Assembly: GCF_007970185.1 (NCBI RefSeq)
Contig: NZ_CP042431.1
Location: forward strand, 4,278,001-4,342,000
From: Pseudobacter ginsenosidimutans
GTDB lineage: Bacteria > Bacteroidota > Bacteroidia > Chitinophagales > Chitinophagaceae
Length of the DNA stretch: 64,000 nucleotides
Direction of reading: 5' to 3'
How positions within the stretch are numbered: position 1 is the first letter of the stretch; each line of letters opens with the position of its first letter. The notes beneath the pieces are model-generated. The model was not told the origin of the DNA and made no database searches. It worked only from the letters and a program-made list of their open reading frames with translations. The translations under genes were made by a program, and so were the position numbers. Positions 34,756 to 45,087 of this stretch are shown one piece after another.

Positions 34756-37700
34756 ATGCATTTTAAGGATCTGATTGCAAGGTCAGCCCTATGGGGGCGC
34801 CGTTGCTTCACCAAAACGCTGCTAGTGATGCAATTCACTTCCGTCTTATTGTTGTGCGTATGCCTGCAGGCTGCTGCCGGCGCTTACTCCCAGACCGTCA
34901 GCTTTTCAGGAAAGGACATCCCGATCGAAAAAGTTTTTAATGCCGTTGAAAAGCAAACGGGCTACGTATTCTTTTTTGATGAAGATCTGCTGAAGATCGC
35001 CAGGCCTGTCACCATCGATGCAGTTGATCTGCCATTGGAAAAGTTCCTGCAAAAACTGATGAAAGACCAGCCTTTCCGTTTCCTGTTCCAGAAAAGGACC
35101 ATCGTTATTTCCAGGAAGCAATCATCACTTCCGCCTTCTTTCGCTGATACTACACCGGTAGTAAAGATGATGACTGTTGAAGGCGTCGTGTTCGGAGAGA
35201 ACAATCAGCCGCTCTCCGAAGCTTCCGTTACGGTGAAGTCCACCGGGAAAAGTGTGATCACCAATGTGAGAGGTCAGTTCAATATACCTGCCATTCCCGT
35301 GAATACTGTGCTGGTGTTCAGTTTCATCGGATATTCTCCAAGGGAGATGCTGATAAAGGAAGATATGGGAACCATTGTGATCCGGTTGCCGCTTGCTATC
35401 AGTATGCTTGATGAAGAAGTAGTGAAAGGATATGGAAAAACAAGTACCCGGTTTGCAACAGGGAATATCATCAAGGTTTCCGGTGAAGAGATCAGTAAAC
35501 AACCGGTAATGAATCCGCTGCTTGCATTGCAGGGCAGGGTGCCCGGTATGACCATCACGCCTACACAGGGCTATGCAAGTTCTCCTGTAAAAATCGAGAT
35601 CAGGGGAAGGAATACGCTCAACCCGAATATCGTTTCTGATCCATTGTATGTTATAGATGGGGTGCCGCTGATTGTGCTCAATATGACCAATACCACTTCC
35701 AATGCCAGTTATGAACGCGGTTCTCCAGGATTTGTGCAGGCCGGGATCAGTGCCGTTACAGGAGGACAGAGCCCGTTATTCAGCATTAATCCACGCGATA
35801 TAGAAAGTATTACTGTATTGAAAGATGCGGATGCCACTTCCATCTACGGATCAAGAGGCGCCAATGGAGTGATCCTGATCACTACCAAAAAAGGAAAACC
35901 CGGCAAAACGAAACTTGATCTTTACGTCAGGCAGGATATTAGTACGGTTGCCAGACGCTGGAAAATGCTGGACACCCATCAGTACCTGAACATGCGCAGG
36001 GAAGCATTGAAGAACGATGGCATTGGTCTTTCAATAGCCACTGCACCGGATATTCTCGGCTTCGATAATGATCGTTACACCAACTGGCAGGATGAGCTTT
36101 GGGGAATGGCGCAGCAAACATCGGCAGGTGTTTCACTGGCCGGAGGAGATGACCGTACTAGTTTCAGAGTGGCCGGTAATTTCGACACCGGCAAAGAGAT
36201 CACCACGCTCAATGGTTCCAACAAACGTTTCAATGTAACCATGAGCCTCAATCACAAGAGCCAGGATCAGAAACTGAATATTGCGTTCAATGCCAATTAC
36301 GCATATACTTCCGTCAATTCCATCCCTATGCCTGGATTAACTACATTGCCGCCCAATGCGCCGGCTGTTTACGATGAAGACAACCGACTTAATTATAAAG
36401 ACTGGAATGCAGCAGGGCTCGGTCAAATGTTCCCTTTCGGATCCGTACTGAATCCTTCCGAATCCGGCTCCAATTTTCTTACCAGCGGCATTGCGTTGAA
36501 TTACTCGGTGATGAAAGGTCTTGTACTTGGCTTCCGTGCAGGCTACAATATCATGCACAACAATAACAAATCGGTTATTTCCATCGCATCGCAAAACCCT
36601 GTATTCATGCCGATGGGGACACTGATCCTGGGAGCCACAAGGCTCAATAACTGGAATATAGATCCCGAGCTTACCTACACAAGATTTATCGGTAACGGAA
36701 AACTGGAAGTGTTGCTGGGTGGTACACTGCAGAATTCAGCTACCAATGCGCAAACCACCAGTGGATTCGGGTATACAAATGACGGACTGCTGTCGTCCAT
36801 TTCTTTTGCTCCCTTTACCAGCAACCAGGATGATTTTTCGCAGGAAAGATACCTGGATGTACATGGAAGTGTAAGGTATATCTGGGAGAACAAATACATT
36901 TTGAATTTAACCGGCAACAGATCGGGATCCTCCACATTTGGTCCCGGCAGACAATACGGAACTTTCGGTTCGGGTGGACTTGCCTGGATCGCAACGGAAG
37001 AGTCATGGGTGAAGCAATTCATGCCCGCCTGGATCAGTACACTGAAGCTGGCTGCCAATTACGGCATCACCGGTGGACGTGGCGCCGGTGCGTACGATCA
37101 TATGACCCGCTGGACGGTGCCTTACAGTTCTTCCGTATTACCCAACTATAATAATGTAACACCGCTGGCTCCTTTACAGGCAGTGAACCAGGTGTATCAA
37201 TGGTCCACTAACAAAAAAATGGGTGCAGATATCGATATCTGGTTCATGAAAGACAGGATCAATCTTGCCGTAAGTTATTTCAGGAACAGCAGTGATAACC
37301 AGATAACGGGCATGCCTACCCCGGCTTATACCGGCTTTACCTCTGTAACCGCCAATTCACCCGCCAATGTTCGAAATACAGGATGGGAATTCAATCTGAG
37401 AGGGAATATAATCCAGGGAAAGGATTTCAGGCTCTCTGCCAACTTCAACCTGGGTTTTGCCAGGAACAAACTGGTTTCCTATCCTGACTTCGAGTTCTCT
37501 CCCTTTTACACCATTTTCAAAGTGGGAGAATCCCTCAATGCAGTGTACCTGCTGAATTACCTGGGCATCAACCCGCTTGACGGGCAGCGCAGTTATGCCG
37601 ACTTCAATCATGATGGTATGATCTCCATCGACAACAGCAGGCCACCTGGTTCGGGTGCTGATGACCGTTATATCCCTGTTGACCTTAATGCGGATTTCAA

Positions 37701-38151
37701 TGGCGGGGCAGGTTTACAGTTAAGTTATAAGCGGTTGGATCTTAGTCTCAGCTTCAACTATACAAAGGGCCCTGGAGTGGTTGCGTTCACAGGATGGGGA
37801 GGAGTGATGGGGAATATCCCGGTTGAGGTCTATGAAGGCCGCTGGCAAAAGCCGGGAGACATTGCGGCATATCCCAGGTTAACCTCCCTCACTTCCAATA
37901 GTGATATCAATTTCAGCAGGTCTACCGGGGCTTATACAGATGCTTCCTATATCCGGCTTAACAATGTAAACATCAATTACAGTGTCCCGGAAAAGCTCAC
38001 CCGGAAGGCAGGCATTCATAGCTGTTCTGTATTTCTGACCATGCAGAATCTTCTCACCATCACCAGTTACAAGGGGCTGGATCCAGGCTCCCTTTTCAGT
38101 GCGCTGCCAATGCCCCTGACTATTGCATCTGGTATTTCTCTCAACTTTTAA
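34756..38151 (+). CDS. SusC/RagA-type TonB-dependent receptor with STN domain, cassette B (1131 aa)
   Basis: This is an outer-membrane uptake and signalling barrel. A long n-region precedes the hydrophobic signal (MQFTSVLLLCVCLQAAAG). Then come STN (VSFSGKDIPIEKVFNAVEKQ), the carboxypeptidase-like domain (VEGVVFGENNQPLSEASVTV), the plug (GYGKTSTRFATGNIIKVSGE, LLALQGRVPGMTI, PLYVIDGVPL, SITVLKDADATSIYGSRGA) and a barrel ending in an aromatic residue (GISLNF). The plug strongly resembles that of cassette A (same GYGKTS/AYGKTS and LLALQGRVPG stretches), unlike the receptors of cassettes 2 and 3. The susD gene starts 10 bases after the stop. Confidence 0.93.
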   Translation: MHFKDLIARSALWGRRCFTKTLLVMQFTSVLLLCVCLQAAAGAYSQTVSFSGKDIPIEKVFNAVEKQTGYVFFFDEDLLKIARPVTIDAVDLPLEKFLQKLMKDQPFRFLFQKRTIVISRKQSSLPPSFADTTPVVKMMTVEGVVFGENNQPLSEASVTVKSTGKSVITNVRGQFNIPAIPVNTVLVFSFIGYSPREMLIKEDMGTIVIRLPLAISMLDEEVVKGYGKTSTRFATGNIIKVSGEEISKQPVMNPLLALQGRVPGMTITPTQGYASSPVKIEIRGRNTLNPNIVSDPLYVIDGVPLIVLNMTNTTSNASYERGSPGFVQAGISAVTGGQSPLFSINPRDIESITVLKDADATSIYGSRGANGVILITTKKGKPGKTKLDLYVRQDISTVARRWKMLDTHQYLNMRREALKNDGIGLSIATAPDILGFDNDRYTNWQDELWGMAQQTSAGVSLAGGDDRTSFRVAGNFDTGKEITTLNGSNKRFNVTMSLNHKSQDQKLNIAFNANYAYTSVNSIPMPGLTTLPPNAPAVYDEDNRLNYKDWNAAGLGQMFPFGSVLNPSESGSNFLTSGIALNYSVMKGLVLGFRAGYNIMHNNNKSVISIASQNPVFMPMGTLILGATRLNNWNIDPELTYTRFIGNGKLEVLLGGTLQNSATNAQTTSGFGYTNDGLLSSISFAPFTSNQDDFSQERYLDVHGSVRYIWENKYILNLTGNRSGSSTFGPGRQYGTFGSGGLAWIATEESWVKQFMPAWISTLKLAANYGITGGRGAGAYDHMTRWTVPYSSSVLPNYNNVTPLAPLQAVNQVYQWSTNKKMGADIDIWFMKDRINLAVSYFRNSSDNQITGMPTPAYTGFTSVTANSPANVRNTGWEFNLRGNIIQGKDFRLSANFNLGFARNKLVSYPDFEFSPFYTIFKVGESLNAVYLLNYLGINPLDGQRSYADFNHDGMISIDNSRPPGSGADDRYIPVDLNADFNGGAGLQLSYKRLDLSLSFNYTKGPGVVAFTGWGGVMGNIPVEVYEGRWQKPGDIAAYPRLTSLTSNSDINFSRSTGAYTDASYIRLNNVNINYSVPEKLTRKAGIHSCSVFLTMQNLLTITSYKGLDPGSLFSALPMPLTIASGISLNF

Positions 38152-38161
38152 ACCGTCATGT

Positions 38162-39634
38162 ATGTTCAGGTCAATAAAAAAGATAGCGGTTGTTTTGATC
38201 GGGCTTTTCTCCTGCCTGATCAGTTCTTCCTGTAAAAAATTACTGGAGGTGGAAGCTCCCATCAATAGCATCACTACAAAGGATGTTTTCAGTACAGACG
38301 ATCAGGCCGAAATGGCGATGGCCGCCATGTACTCCCTGATGGTGAATTCCGATAGTTATTTCAGCAATGGTGGCGTGTCCATTGCAGGAGGCTTATCGGC
38401 TGATGAGCTTTACGCTTATTATGGCGCTGCACAAAGTCCTTTATACCAACTCAACACCAATAGCCTGCTGGCAGACAATGCTCCAACAAAAGAGATTTGG
38501 GTTTCTGCCTACAATATCATTTACCTGGCCAATTCCATCATCGAAGGCATCGGTGAATCAACAGCCACCACGTTGAGTGTACGGGCAAGAAAGCAATTGA
38601 CGGGTGAGGCGAAATTCATCCGCGCACTTTCATTCTTCTACCTTACTAATTTGTTTGGCGATGTTCCGCTGGCGCTGACGGTAGACTTCAATAAAACCCA
38701 GCGGATGGCAAGAACACCGCAACAGCAGGTGTACAACCAGATCATCGATGACCTGAATGCGGCACAGTCGGCACTCGCAGATGATTATTCCGCTTCAGGC
38801 GTTTTACAGGAAAGGATCCGTCCCAATAAATGGGCTGCCATTGCTTTGCTGGCCCGCGTTCATCTTTACCTGAAAGATTATCCGCAGGCGCTGACAGAAG
38901 CAAAGTCCGTGATCGATCAACAGGGATTGTTTGATCTTGAAGACAACCCCGATAATGTATTTGCTCCCACCAGCAGGGAGGCCATCTGGCAGCTGAAACA
39001 AGCAACCGATCATCCAACTACGAGAAATGCCACGAAAGAAGGTAATGCCTTCATCCCATCTCCCTGGGGCACGGGTCCGGCATTCTTTTGTATTACAGAA
39101 CAATTGCTGAATGCTTTTGAACCCAATGATAAACGCCGTGTACAATGGATTGCCCAAACAGATAATTCCTCTGTAGCTGGAATGCCCCCGGGCATCACCC
39201 GGTTCCCTCATAAATACAAACTGGGCTTACACAATTCTGTTCCGGGAATGGATCCTTCTGAATATTATACCGGGCTCCGCCTTGCGGAAATGTACCTGAT
39301 CCATGCAGAAGCGCAGGCCAATGGAGCAGGTGGAGGACCAGCCGCTGCCATTGATGATCTCAATATTATCCGGCACAGGGCAGATATAGAACTGCTTCCT
39401 GCAGGATTAACGGAAACTCAGGTAAAAGCTGCTGTTGAAAAAGAAAGACAAACGGAATTATTTGCAGAATGGGGCCATCGCTGGCTTGACCTCAAACGTA
39501 CCGGTAAGGCAGCATCAATGCTTTCCCAGATCCCATTGAAACAGCCCTGGAAGGGAGATGATCAGTTGTTGTATCCAATCCCGCCATCAGAATTGAAGGT
39601 GAATTCCGCGCTCAAGCAAAATAAGGGCTATTGA
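38162..39634 (+). CDS. SusD/RagB-family lipoprotein, cassette B (490 aa)
   Basis: This is the surface partner of the cassette B SusC. ATG at 38162 gives a lipoprotein signal that ends in LISSSC-KK; the longer frame from 38123 runs back into susC. SusD segments include AMAAMYSLMVNSDSYFSNGG, KFIRALSFFYLTNLFGDVPL, RPNKWAAIALLARVHLYLKD, RLAEMYLIHAEAQAN and WLDLKRTGKA. The last two and the ending (NSALKQNKGY) are very close to cassette A (NPLLSQNEGY). Confidence 0.93.
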   Translation: MFRSIKKIAVVLIGLFSCLISSSCKKLLEVEAPINSITTKDVFSTDDQAEMAMAAMYSLMVNSDSYFSNGGVSIAGGLSADELYAYYGAAQSPLYQLNTNSLLADNAPTKEIWVSAYNIIYLANSIIEGIGESTATTLSVRARKQLTGEAKFIRALSFFYLTNLFGDVPLALTVDFNKTQRMARTPQQQVYNQIIDDLNAAQSALADDYSASGVLQERIRPNKWAAIALLARVHLYLKDYPQALTEAKSVIDQQGLFDLEDNPDNVFAPTSREAIWQLKQATDHPTTRNATKEGNAFIPSPWGTGPAFFCITEQLLNAFEPNDKRRVQWIAQTDNSSVAGMPPGITRFPHKYKLGLHNSVPGMDPSEYYTGLRLAEMYLIHAEAQANGAGGGPAAAIDDLNIIRHRADIELLPAGLTETQVKAAVEKERQTELFAEWGHRWLDLKRTGKAASMLSQIPLKQPWKGDDQLLYPIPPSELKVNSALKQNKGY

Positions 39635-39675
39635 TGAATGAGGCTCACATCCTGTGCTTCAAAAAAATATCAGTT

Positions 39676-40449
39676 ATGAAAAAAGGAAAATTATTCGCAT
39701 ATATATCAGGGTTATCTGTTCTGCTGATCCTTGCTTCCTGCTCAAAAGACAAACCTGTTACCGGCGCAGCCTCTCTCACGCTGGTAAACGGAATGGTGGG
39801 AAGCACTCCTTACCTGGTAACCAATTTCAGTGGCGGACAACCCCTGCAAAGTTATACAGCAGCCATGAAGATCAGTTATGCTACGTACTCTGTATTCAAT
39901 CAATCCGGCTCCTATAGCGGTTTACAGCCTCTGGCTGTTTACCGCTACCCGGATACTACTTTGCATAGCAGTCCGGTTATCAATGTTAATCTTGATCTGA
40001 AGCCCAATACGATGAATACGCTTTTCCTGGCGGGCACCATCACAGCACCAGAATCAGTTTTCACAACGGATCTGCCGCTCTCTCATCCGGTGGAAGACAG
40101 CACCATGGGTATTCGTTTTGTGAACCTGTTGAAAGGCAGTGGTCCTGTAAGCATCAATCTCCAGGGAATGCAAAATGGTTCCGAACAGGCTTCACTTGCA
40201 TACAGGGAAGTAACACCATTCACAAAATATAAAGCTACTGCAGGTATCAGCAGCTATGTGTTCGAGTTCAGGGATGTTGCTTCCGGCAGCGTTTTGGAAA
40301 CGTACACGCTTGCCGGTATCAACGCTCCTGGCACAAGTGGCGAGCCTAACAGGAGACGATTCCGCAACCTCACCATTGTACTGATGGGCGCTACAGATGT
40401 TCCCGCATCACAAACTGTTGCCCTGTATGAATCTTACAGTCCAAATTAA
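39676..40449 (+). CDS. DUF4397-like lipoprotein, cassette B (257 aa)
   Basis: This is a predicted lipoprotein: the signal from ATG 39676 ends in the lipobox LLILASC-SKD. An upstream in-frame ATG at 39631 would put 15 polar residues in front and overlap susD. The body starts ASLTLVNGMVGSTPYL and has a second strand-rich part MGIRFVNLLKGSGPVSINL, matching the cassette A protein and resembling DUF4397. The C-terminal part YVFEFRDVASGSVLETYTLA is also shared with cassette A (YVFEFRDAATGTLLASYTTL). It probably works with SusCD or with the ABC proteins encoded downstream; no function is established. Confidence 0.65.
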   Translation: MKKGKLFAYISGLSVLLILASCSKDKPVTGAASLTLVNGMVGSTPYLVTNFSGGQPLQSYTAAMKISYATYSVFNQSGSYSGLQPLAVYRYPDTTLHSSPVINVNLDLKPNTMNTLFLAGTITAPESVFTTDLPLSHPVEDSTMGIRFVNLLKGSGPVSINLQGMQNGSEQASLAYREVTPFTKYKATAGISSYVFEFRDVASGSVLETYTLAGINAPGTSGEPNRRRFRNLTIVLMGATDVPASQTVALYESYSPN

Positions 40450-40505
40450 AACCAGCCGGAGGTAGAGGTCCGGCGTTTCACCTATCTAAATAATCAAGCA
40501 ATTTT

Positions 40506-41432
40506 ATGAGCAGTATATTGAAAATTGAGCGGCTGTCGCACAAATACAGCAGCTCCTGGGCGATCCGTGACATAAACATAGAGATCAGCCAGACCGGAGT
40601 TATCGGATTGTTGGGCTCAAACGGAGCGGGCAAGTCCACAACCATGAACATTCTCTGTGGTGTGCTGAACCAAACGGAAGGGAATGTATACATCAATGGC
40701 AGCGATACCAGGCAGGACCCCGAAAACGCCAAAGCCAATATTGGTTTTCTTCCCCAGCAACCACCCGTGTATACGGACCTTACTGTGGACGAATACCTCA
40801 CCTACGCAGCGGAATTACGGTCAGTAGAAAAATCAAAACTAAGAGCGGCTGTGAATGAAGCGAAGGAACGAACCGGTATTACCCATTTCAGCAGAAGGCT
40901 GATCGGTAATCTCTCCGGCGGATACAAGCAAAGAGTAGGTATTGCCCAGGCCATCGTACACAGGCCCAAACTGGTGGTGATGGATGAACCCACCAATGGC
41001 CTGGACCCTAATCAACTGATTGAAGCAAGAAAGCTGATCAGGGAAATTGCAGTTGATCACACTGTTCTGCTGTCTTCTCATATCCTATCGGAAATACAGT
41101 TGCTCTGCAGGGAGATCATTATGATCGAAGCAGGAAGGATCATTTTTTCTGATTCGATGGATGCATTCAACAATTATGCACAACCGAATACATTGCTGGT
41201 GCGTTTTGAAAATCCTCCATCTGTAACGGACCTGCAGCAGGTAACGGGCATCCCCAGGGTGGAATACCTTAGTAATGGACAGGCGCGGATCTATTTTGAT
41301 GGCGATAAAACCGTCACGGAAAAAATAGTAACGGCCAGTGTGCAGTTAGGTTGGAAGTTACAGGAAATACACCTGGAGAAAGGCCTGCTGGATGATATCT
41401 TCAAACAACTCTCTAATCAATCCCCCAATTAA
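40506..41432 (+). CDS. ABC transporter ATPase, GldA/CcmA-like, cassette B (308 aa)
   Basis: This is the nucleotide-binding subunit for the permease encoded 11 bases downstream. It has Walker A GSNGAGKST at 37-45, FLPQQPPVYTDLTVDEYL, signature LSGGYKQR, Walker B VVMDEPTNGLDPNQ and LLSSHILSE. It has the same length as the cassette A protein and aligns with it without visible gaps, including the C-terminal extension (IFSDSMDAFNNY, LLDDIFKQLS). Confidence 0.93.
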   Translation: MSSILKIERLSHKYSSSWAIRDINIEISQTGVIGLLGSNGAGKSTTMNILCGVLNQTEGNVYINGSDTRQDPENAKANIGFLPQQPPVYTDLTVDEYLTYAAELRSVEKSKLRAAVNEAKERTGITHFSRRLIGNLSGGYKQRVGIAQAIVHRPKLVVMDEPTNGLDPNQLIEARKLIREIAVDHTVLLSSHILSEIQLLCREIIMIEAGRIIFSDSMDAFNNYAQPNTLLVRFENPPSVTDLQQVTGIPRVEYLSNGQARIYFDGDKTVTEKIVTASVQLGWKLQEIHLEKGLLDDIFKQLSNQSPN

Positions 41433-41443
41433 TCTGTAACTGT

Positions 41444-43762
41444 ATGAAAAAAACGCTTACCATAGCGAAGACCGAACTTCGCAATCTCTTCTATTCTCCG
41501 GTGGCATGGTTCCTGACCATCGCATTCATGGTACAATGTGCTATCTTCTTTACAAAGCCACTGCAAATGATCTCAAAGTACCAGGACCTGGCGCAACGGA
41601 ATAATCCACTGTTCAAGGATTTCGGGCAATCGCTCACAAAGTTGTTATTCCTGGATAAGGATGGGATCTTCTCCAATGTACTGGAAAATCTATTCCTCTT
41701 TGTTCCCTTGCTGACGATGGGGTTGATCAGTAGGGAAGTGAATACCGGAACGGTGAAGCTCCTTTATTCTTCACCTGTAAAGCTGCGTCAGATCGTATTC
41801 GGGAAATACATTGCCATCATGCTCTATAACCTGCTGCTGCTGTGCGTGCTGGGCATTTTCATGATTGCAGGAAGTGCAAGCATCGTTTCTGCGGATATTG
41901 GCATTCTGCTCTCTTCTGCACTTGGGTTCTATTTACTGATGTGCGCTTATACCGCCATCGGCATGTTCATGTCGAGCCTCACCAATTACCAGATAGTTTC
42001 GGCGGTTGCCAGTTTTACCGTTGTATTTGTGCTGAGTCATATCGGTGGTTTGTGGCAGCGGTATGATTTCATCCGGGACCTGACTTATTTCCTTTCAATT
42101 ACCGGCAGAACTACAAAGATGCTCAGAGGACTGGTGACCACCAGTGACCTGGTATATTTTATCGTGATTGTTGGCATGTTCCTGTCGTTTACACTGCTCA
42201 AATTGAAAGGCGCCAGGGAATCTAAGCCCTGGATTGTGAAGGCAGGCAGGTATATAACTGTATTGGTGGTGGCGTTGCTGATCGGATATATTACTTCAAG
42301 GCCAGGTTTGATAGGTTACCTGGATACTACCGCCACCAAAGAAAATACTATCCATCCGAAACTGCAGCAGATACTGAAAGACATGGGAAACGAACCGGTG
42401 GAAGTGACCTTGTATGCCAATCTCCTGGGAGACGGAATTGACCTGGGTTTACCCGAAGCAAGGAATACCTATTTGTGGACGCTCTGGGAAAAATATATCC
42501 GCTTCAAACCAAATATCAAACTGAAGTATGAGTACTATTACGACACTGCAAAAGGTGATAGCACCATGTTCAGGAATTTTCCGGGAAAGAATATCGATGA
42601 GATCGCGAAGGAAATGGCAGGCTTTTACGATATCAGTGTAAGCAGGTTCAAAAAGCCCGGGTCTTTCAAAGATATTCCCGGCATGGAAGATGAAATGAGG
42701 AGGCTGGTGATGGTGGTAAGGTACAAGGGGCGTTCGGCCTTTCTCAGAACCTTTCCGGATACTCAGTTCTGGCCTGATCAAAGCAATATTGCTGCTGTGT
42801 TCACGCAATTGACAACAAATGAGCAGAGCAAAGTTTACTATACTACCGGCAACCTGGAGAGAAGTATCTATAAAGTTGGTGAGCGCGAATATCAATATCA
42901 TACCATCAGCAAGATCAACCGTGAAGCCTTGATCAACCTGGGCTTCGCAGTGGATTCTCTTTCGCTGGAAACAAAAGATATTCCGGCAGATGCCAGCATG
43001 CTTGTGCTGGCAGATCCCAAAGTGATGCTTTCCGGTACCGTTAAGGATAAGATCAGGAAGTACGTGGATGCTGGTGGTAATATGATGTTGTTTGCCGAGC
43101 CTGGCAAACAGCAGGTGCTGAACCCGGTCCTGCTGCAGATGGGAGTAAAGGTTATGGATGGAACGCTGGTAGAGGTAACCGATTATGAAATGCCTCACCA
43201 TACCATGCCTTTCTATACAAAATCTGCAGCCGGGTTGGCGGATGAACAAATGTTCCTGTACCTGCGGAAAAACTGGGATACTGTAAGAATGCTTATGCCC
43301 GGCGTTGCTGGCATTACAAGTAGCGATTCCGGTTCATTCACCGTACAACCGGTGCTGATAAATGCAGGAAGGAATACCTGGGTGAAAATGGGTAACCTGG
43401 TCACCGATTCTGCAGCACCAGTGTTCAATGTGCAGGAAGGTGATTACAGGATGGATGAATTCACCACTGCCGTATCGCTCACCAGGAAAGTGAACAACAG
43501 GGAGCAGCGCATCTTTATTGCCGGAGATGCCGACTTCATGAGTAATCTCCGCGGCGGTGGAAATCAACTGGTGCGGGCGGTTTACAGTTGGCTTGATTCC
43601 AACAGGTATCCCGTGTATGCTCCTGCCGAACCTTATAAAGACACTTTACTGACCATATCTCCCGACACTGCAGAAGTAACAAAGATCATTTTCGTGTATG
43701 TATTGCCGGGAATGGTATTGCTGACAGGGATTGTATTGCTCGTACGTCGTAAACGCCAATAA
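41444..43762 (+). CDS. Fused ABC-2 permease and GldG-like protein, cassette B (772 aa)
   Basis: It has the same architecture as 10582-12906. The GldF-like membrane part opens RNLFYSPVAWFLTIAFM and contains LTMGLISREVNTGTVKLLYS. A helix (YITVLVVALLIGYI) leads into the periplasmic GldG-like domain (EPVEVTLYANLLGDG, WEKYIRFKPNIKLKYEY, IRKYVDAGGNMMLFAEPGKQ). A C-terminal helix (FVYVLPGMVLLTGIVLLV) ends in RRKRQ, identical to cassette A. The periplasmic part is more diverged than the membrane part. The MutS-like gene starts six bases after the stop, so the two are very probably co-translated. Confidence 0.87.
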   Translation: MKKTLTIAKTELRNLFYSPVAWFLTIAFMVQCAIFFTKPLQMISKYQDLAQRNNPLFKDFGQSLTKLLFLDKDGIFSNVLENLFLFVPLLTMGLISREVNTGTVKLLYSSPVKLRQIVFGKYIAIMLYNLLLLCVLGIFMIAGSASIVSADIGILLSSALGFYLLMCAYTAIGMFMSSLTNYQIVSAVASFTVVFVLSHIGGLWQRYDFIRDLTYFLSITGRTTKMLRGLVTTSDLVYFIVIVGMFLSFTLLKLKGARESKPWIVKAGRYITVLVVALLIGYITSRPGLIGYLDTTATKENTIHPKLQQILKDMGNEPVEVTLYANLLGDGIDLGLPEARNTYLWTLWEKYIRFKPNIKLKYEYYYDTAKGDSTMFRNFPGKNIDEIAKEMAGFYDISVSRFKKPGSFKDIPGMEDEMRRLVMVVRYKGRSAFLRTFPDTQFWPDQSNIAAVFTQLTTNEQSKVYYTTGNLERSIYKVGEREYQYHTISKINREALINLGFAVDSLSLETKDIPADASMLVLADPKVMLSGTVKDKIRKYVDAGGNMMLFAEPGKQQVLNPVLLQMGVKVMDGTLVEVTDYEMPHHTMPFYTKSAAGLADEQMFLYLRKNWDTVRMLMPGVAGITSSDSGSFTVQPVLINAGRNTWVKMGNLVTDSAAPVFNVQEGDYRMDEFTTAVSLTRKVNNREQRIFIAGDADFMSNLRGGGNQLVRAVYSWLDSNRYPVYAPAEPYKDTLLTISPDTAEVTKIIFVYVLPGMVLLTGIVLLVRRKRQ

Positions 43763-43768
43763 AAAATC

Positions 43769-45067
43769 ATGAACCTAATTACAGATGAACAAACGATCGG
43801 GGATATCCGGATCTTCGGAAAACGTGAAGAGGGAGGTATTTACGACCTGTACAACCAAACGCATACCCGTGGAGGGCAGGTAGTGCTGGAACAAATGTTC
43901 CGCTCACCGCTTTCAGATAAGAAAATGATCAATGAAAGAAGCAGCATCATCAGCTGTTTCGCGCAAAAGAATATACTATTCCCTTTCGAAGCTGCGCTCT
44001 TCGACATGGCGGAGAAATACCTTGTAACTGATGATCAGGGAAAGCAGGCAGGGACACAGTCTGTATTGAGTGAGAAGGACGTGGCCAATGGTGTAATGGC
44101 AGTGATCGAATTGATGCAGCTGATCAGGTCTTTTGTGGAAAGAACAGAAGTGCTTGCCAATGAAGCCTGGCAGCCCGAAAGGATCGGTATCCTGGAACTC
44201 CTTACAGACGGGGCTTTTGAGCCTGTGTACCGGGAAAAGGCAAAAGCCAGGATTGCTTATGGCGCTGTCACTGCCTATGACCAGTTATTCAGGGTACGGG
44301 AAAAGGCTAAGATCGAAAGATTACTTGCGCTCATCTATAACCTTGACGTATACCTGTCAGTGGCCGGGGTAGCAAGGGAGAGGAAATTTGTTTTTGCGAA
44401 GGCTATGGAGAAAGGCGGAGCAATATTAAAAGTGAAAGATGTGTATCATCCGGGATTGACCAATCCCGTGGCAAATGATATATCCCTGCATCCGGAAAAG
44501 AATCTGATCTTCCTCACCGGCGCAAATATGGCAGGGAAATCAACCTTTCTCCGTTCGTTGAGCACTGCTTTGTATGTTGCGCATATGGGATTCCCGGTAG
44601 CAGCCGGGGCAATGGAGTTTTCGGTTATGGATGGCATTTACACCACAGTTAATCTTCCGGATAATCTGGGAATTGGGGCCAGTCATTTCTATGCCGAAGT
44701 TTTGAGGGTGAAAAAGGTAGCTGCCGAATTGGCCATGGGCAAATCGCTATTCATTGTTTTTGATGAGTTGTTCCGTGGTACCAATGTAAAGGATGCGCAT
44801 GAAGCAACGGTGGCAGTGAGTTTGGCTTTTGCCCGAAAGAAGAACAGCCTGTTCATCATTTCTTCCCATATCGTGGAAGCAGGAGAGCAATTATCGATGC
44901 ATCCTTCCGTCGGTTTTCAATATCTGCCCACAAGAATGGAGGGGATTACTCCGGAGTACACCTATAAACTGGAAGCCGGAATTACTGCTGACCGTCATGG
45001 TATGATCATCATCCGTAATGAAGGTATCCTGGACACCTTGAAAAACGGTCATAAACGAACCGTGTGA
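43769..45067 (+). CDS. MutS-like ATPase, type 1 (MutS-1), cassette B (432 aa)
   Basis: This is a short MutS-family ATPase. The core-like start is HTRGGQVVLEQMFRSPLSD. Walker A GANMAGKST lies at about 251, followed by GASHFYAEVLRVKKVA, Walker B IVFDELFRGTN with Asp at about 332, and SSHIVEAGEQL. It ends RHGMIIIRNEGILDTL plus a basic tail, as in the other two type-1 proteins. It lacks the N-terminal mismatch-recognition part. The type-2 gene follows after 20 bases, so the pair is kept although the TAATG overlap of cassette A is not. Confidence 0.9.
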   Translation: MNLITDEQTIGDIRIFGKREEGGIYDLYNQTHTRGGQVVLEQMFRSPLSDKKMINERSSIISCFAQKNILFPFEAALFDMAEKYLVTDDQGKQAGTQSVLSEKDVANGVMAVIELMQLIRSFVERTEVLANEAWQPERIGILELLTDGAFEPVYREKAKARIAYGAVTAYDQLFRVREKAKIERLLALIYNLDVYLSVAGVARERKFVFAKAMEKGGAILKVKDVYHPGLTNPVANDISLHPEKNLIFLTGANMAGKSTFLRSLSTALYVAHMGFPVAAGAMEFSVMDGIYTTVNLPDNLGIGASHFYAEVLRVKKVAAELAMGKSLFIVFDELFRGTNVKDAHEATVAVSLAFARKKNSLFIISSHIVEAGEQLSMHPSVGFQYLPTRMEGITPEYTYKLEAGITADRHGMIIIRNEGILDTLKNGHKRTV

Positions 45068-45087
45068 AACCGATAAAAAATACAATC

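Noticed and set aside
42449-43249. Open frame of 266 codons on the minus strand
   Set aside because: It is fully opposite the cassette B permease gene and has no recognisable protein features.
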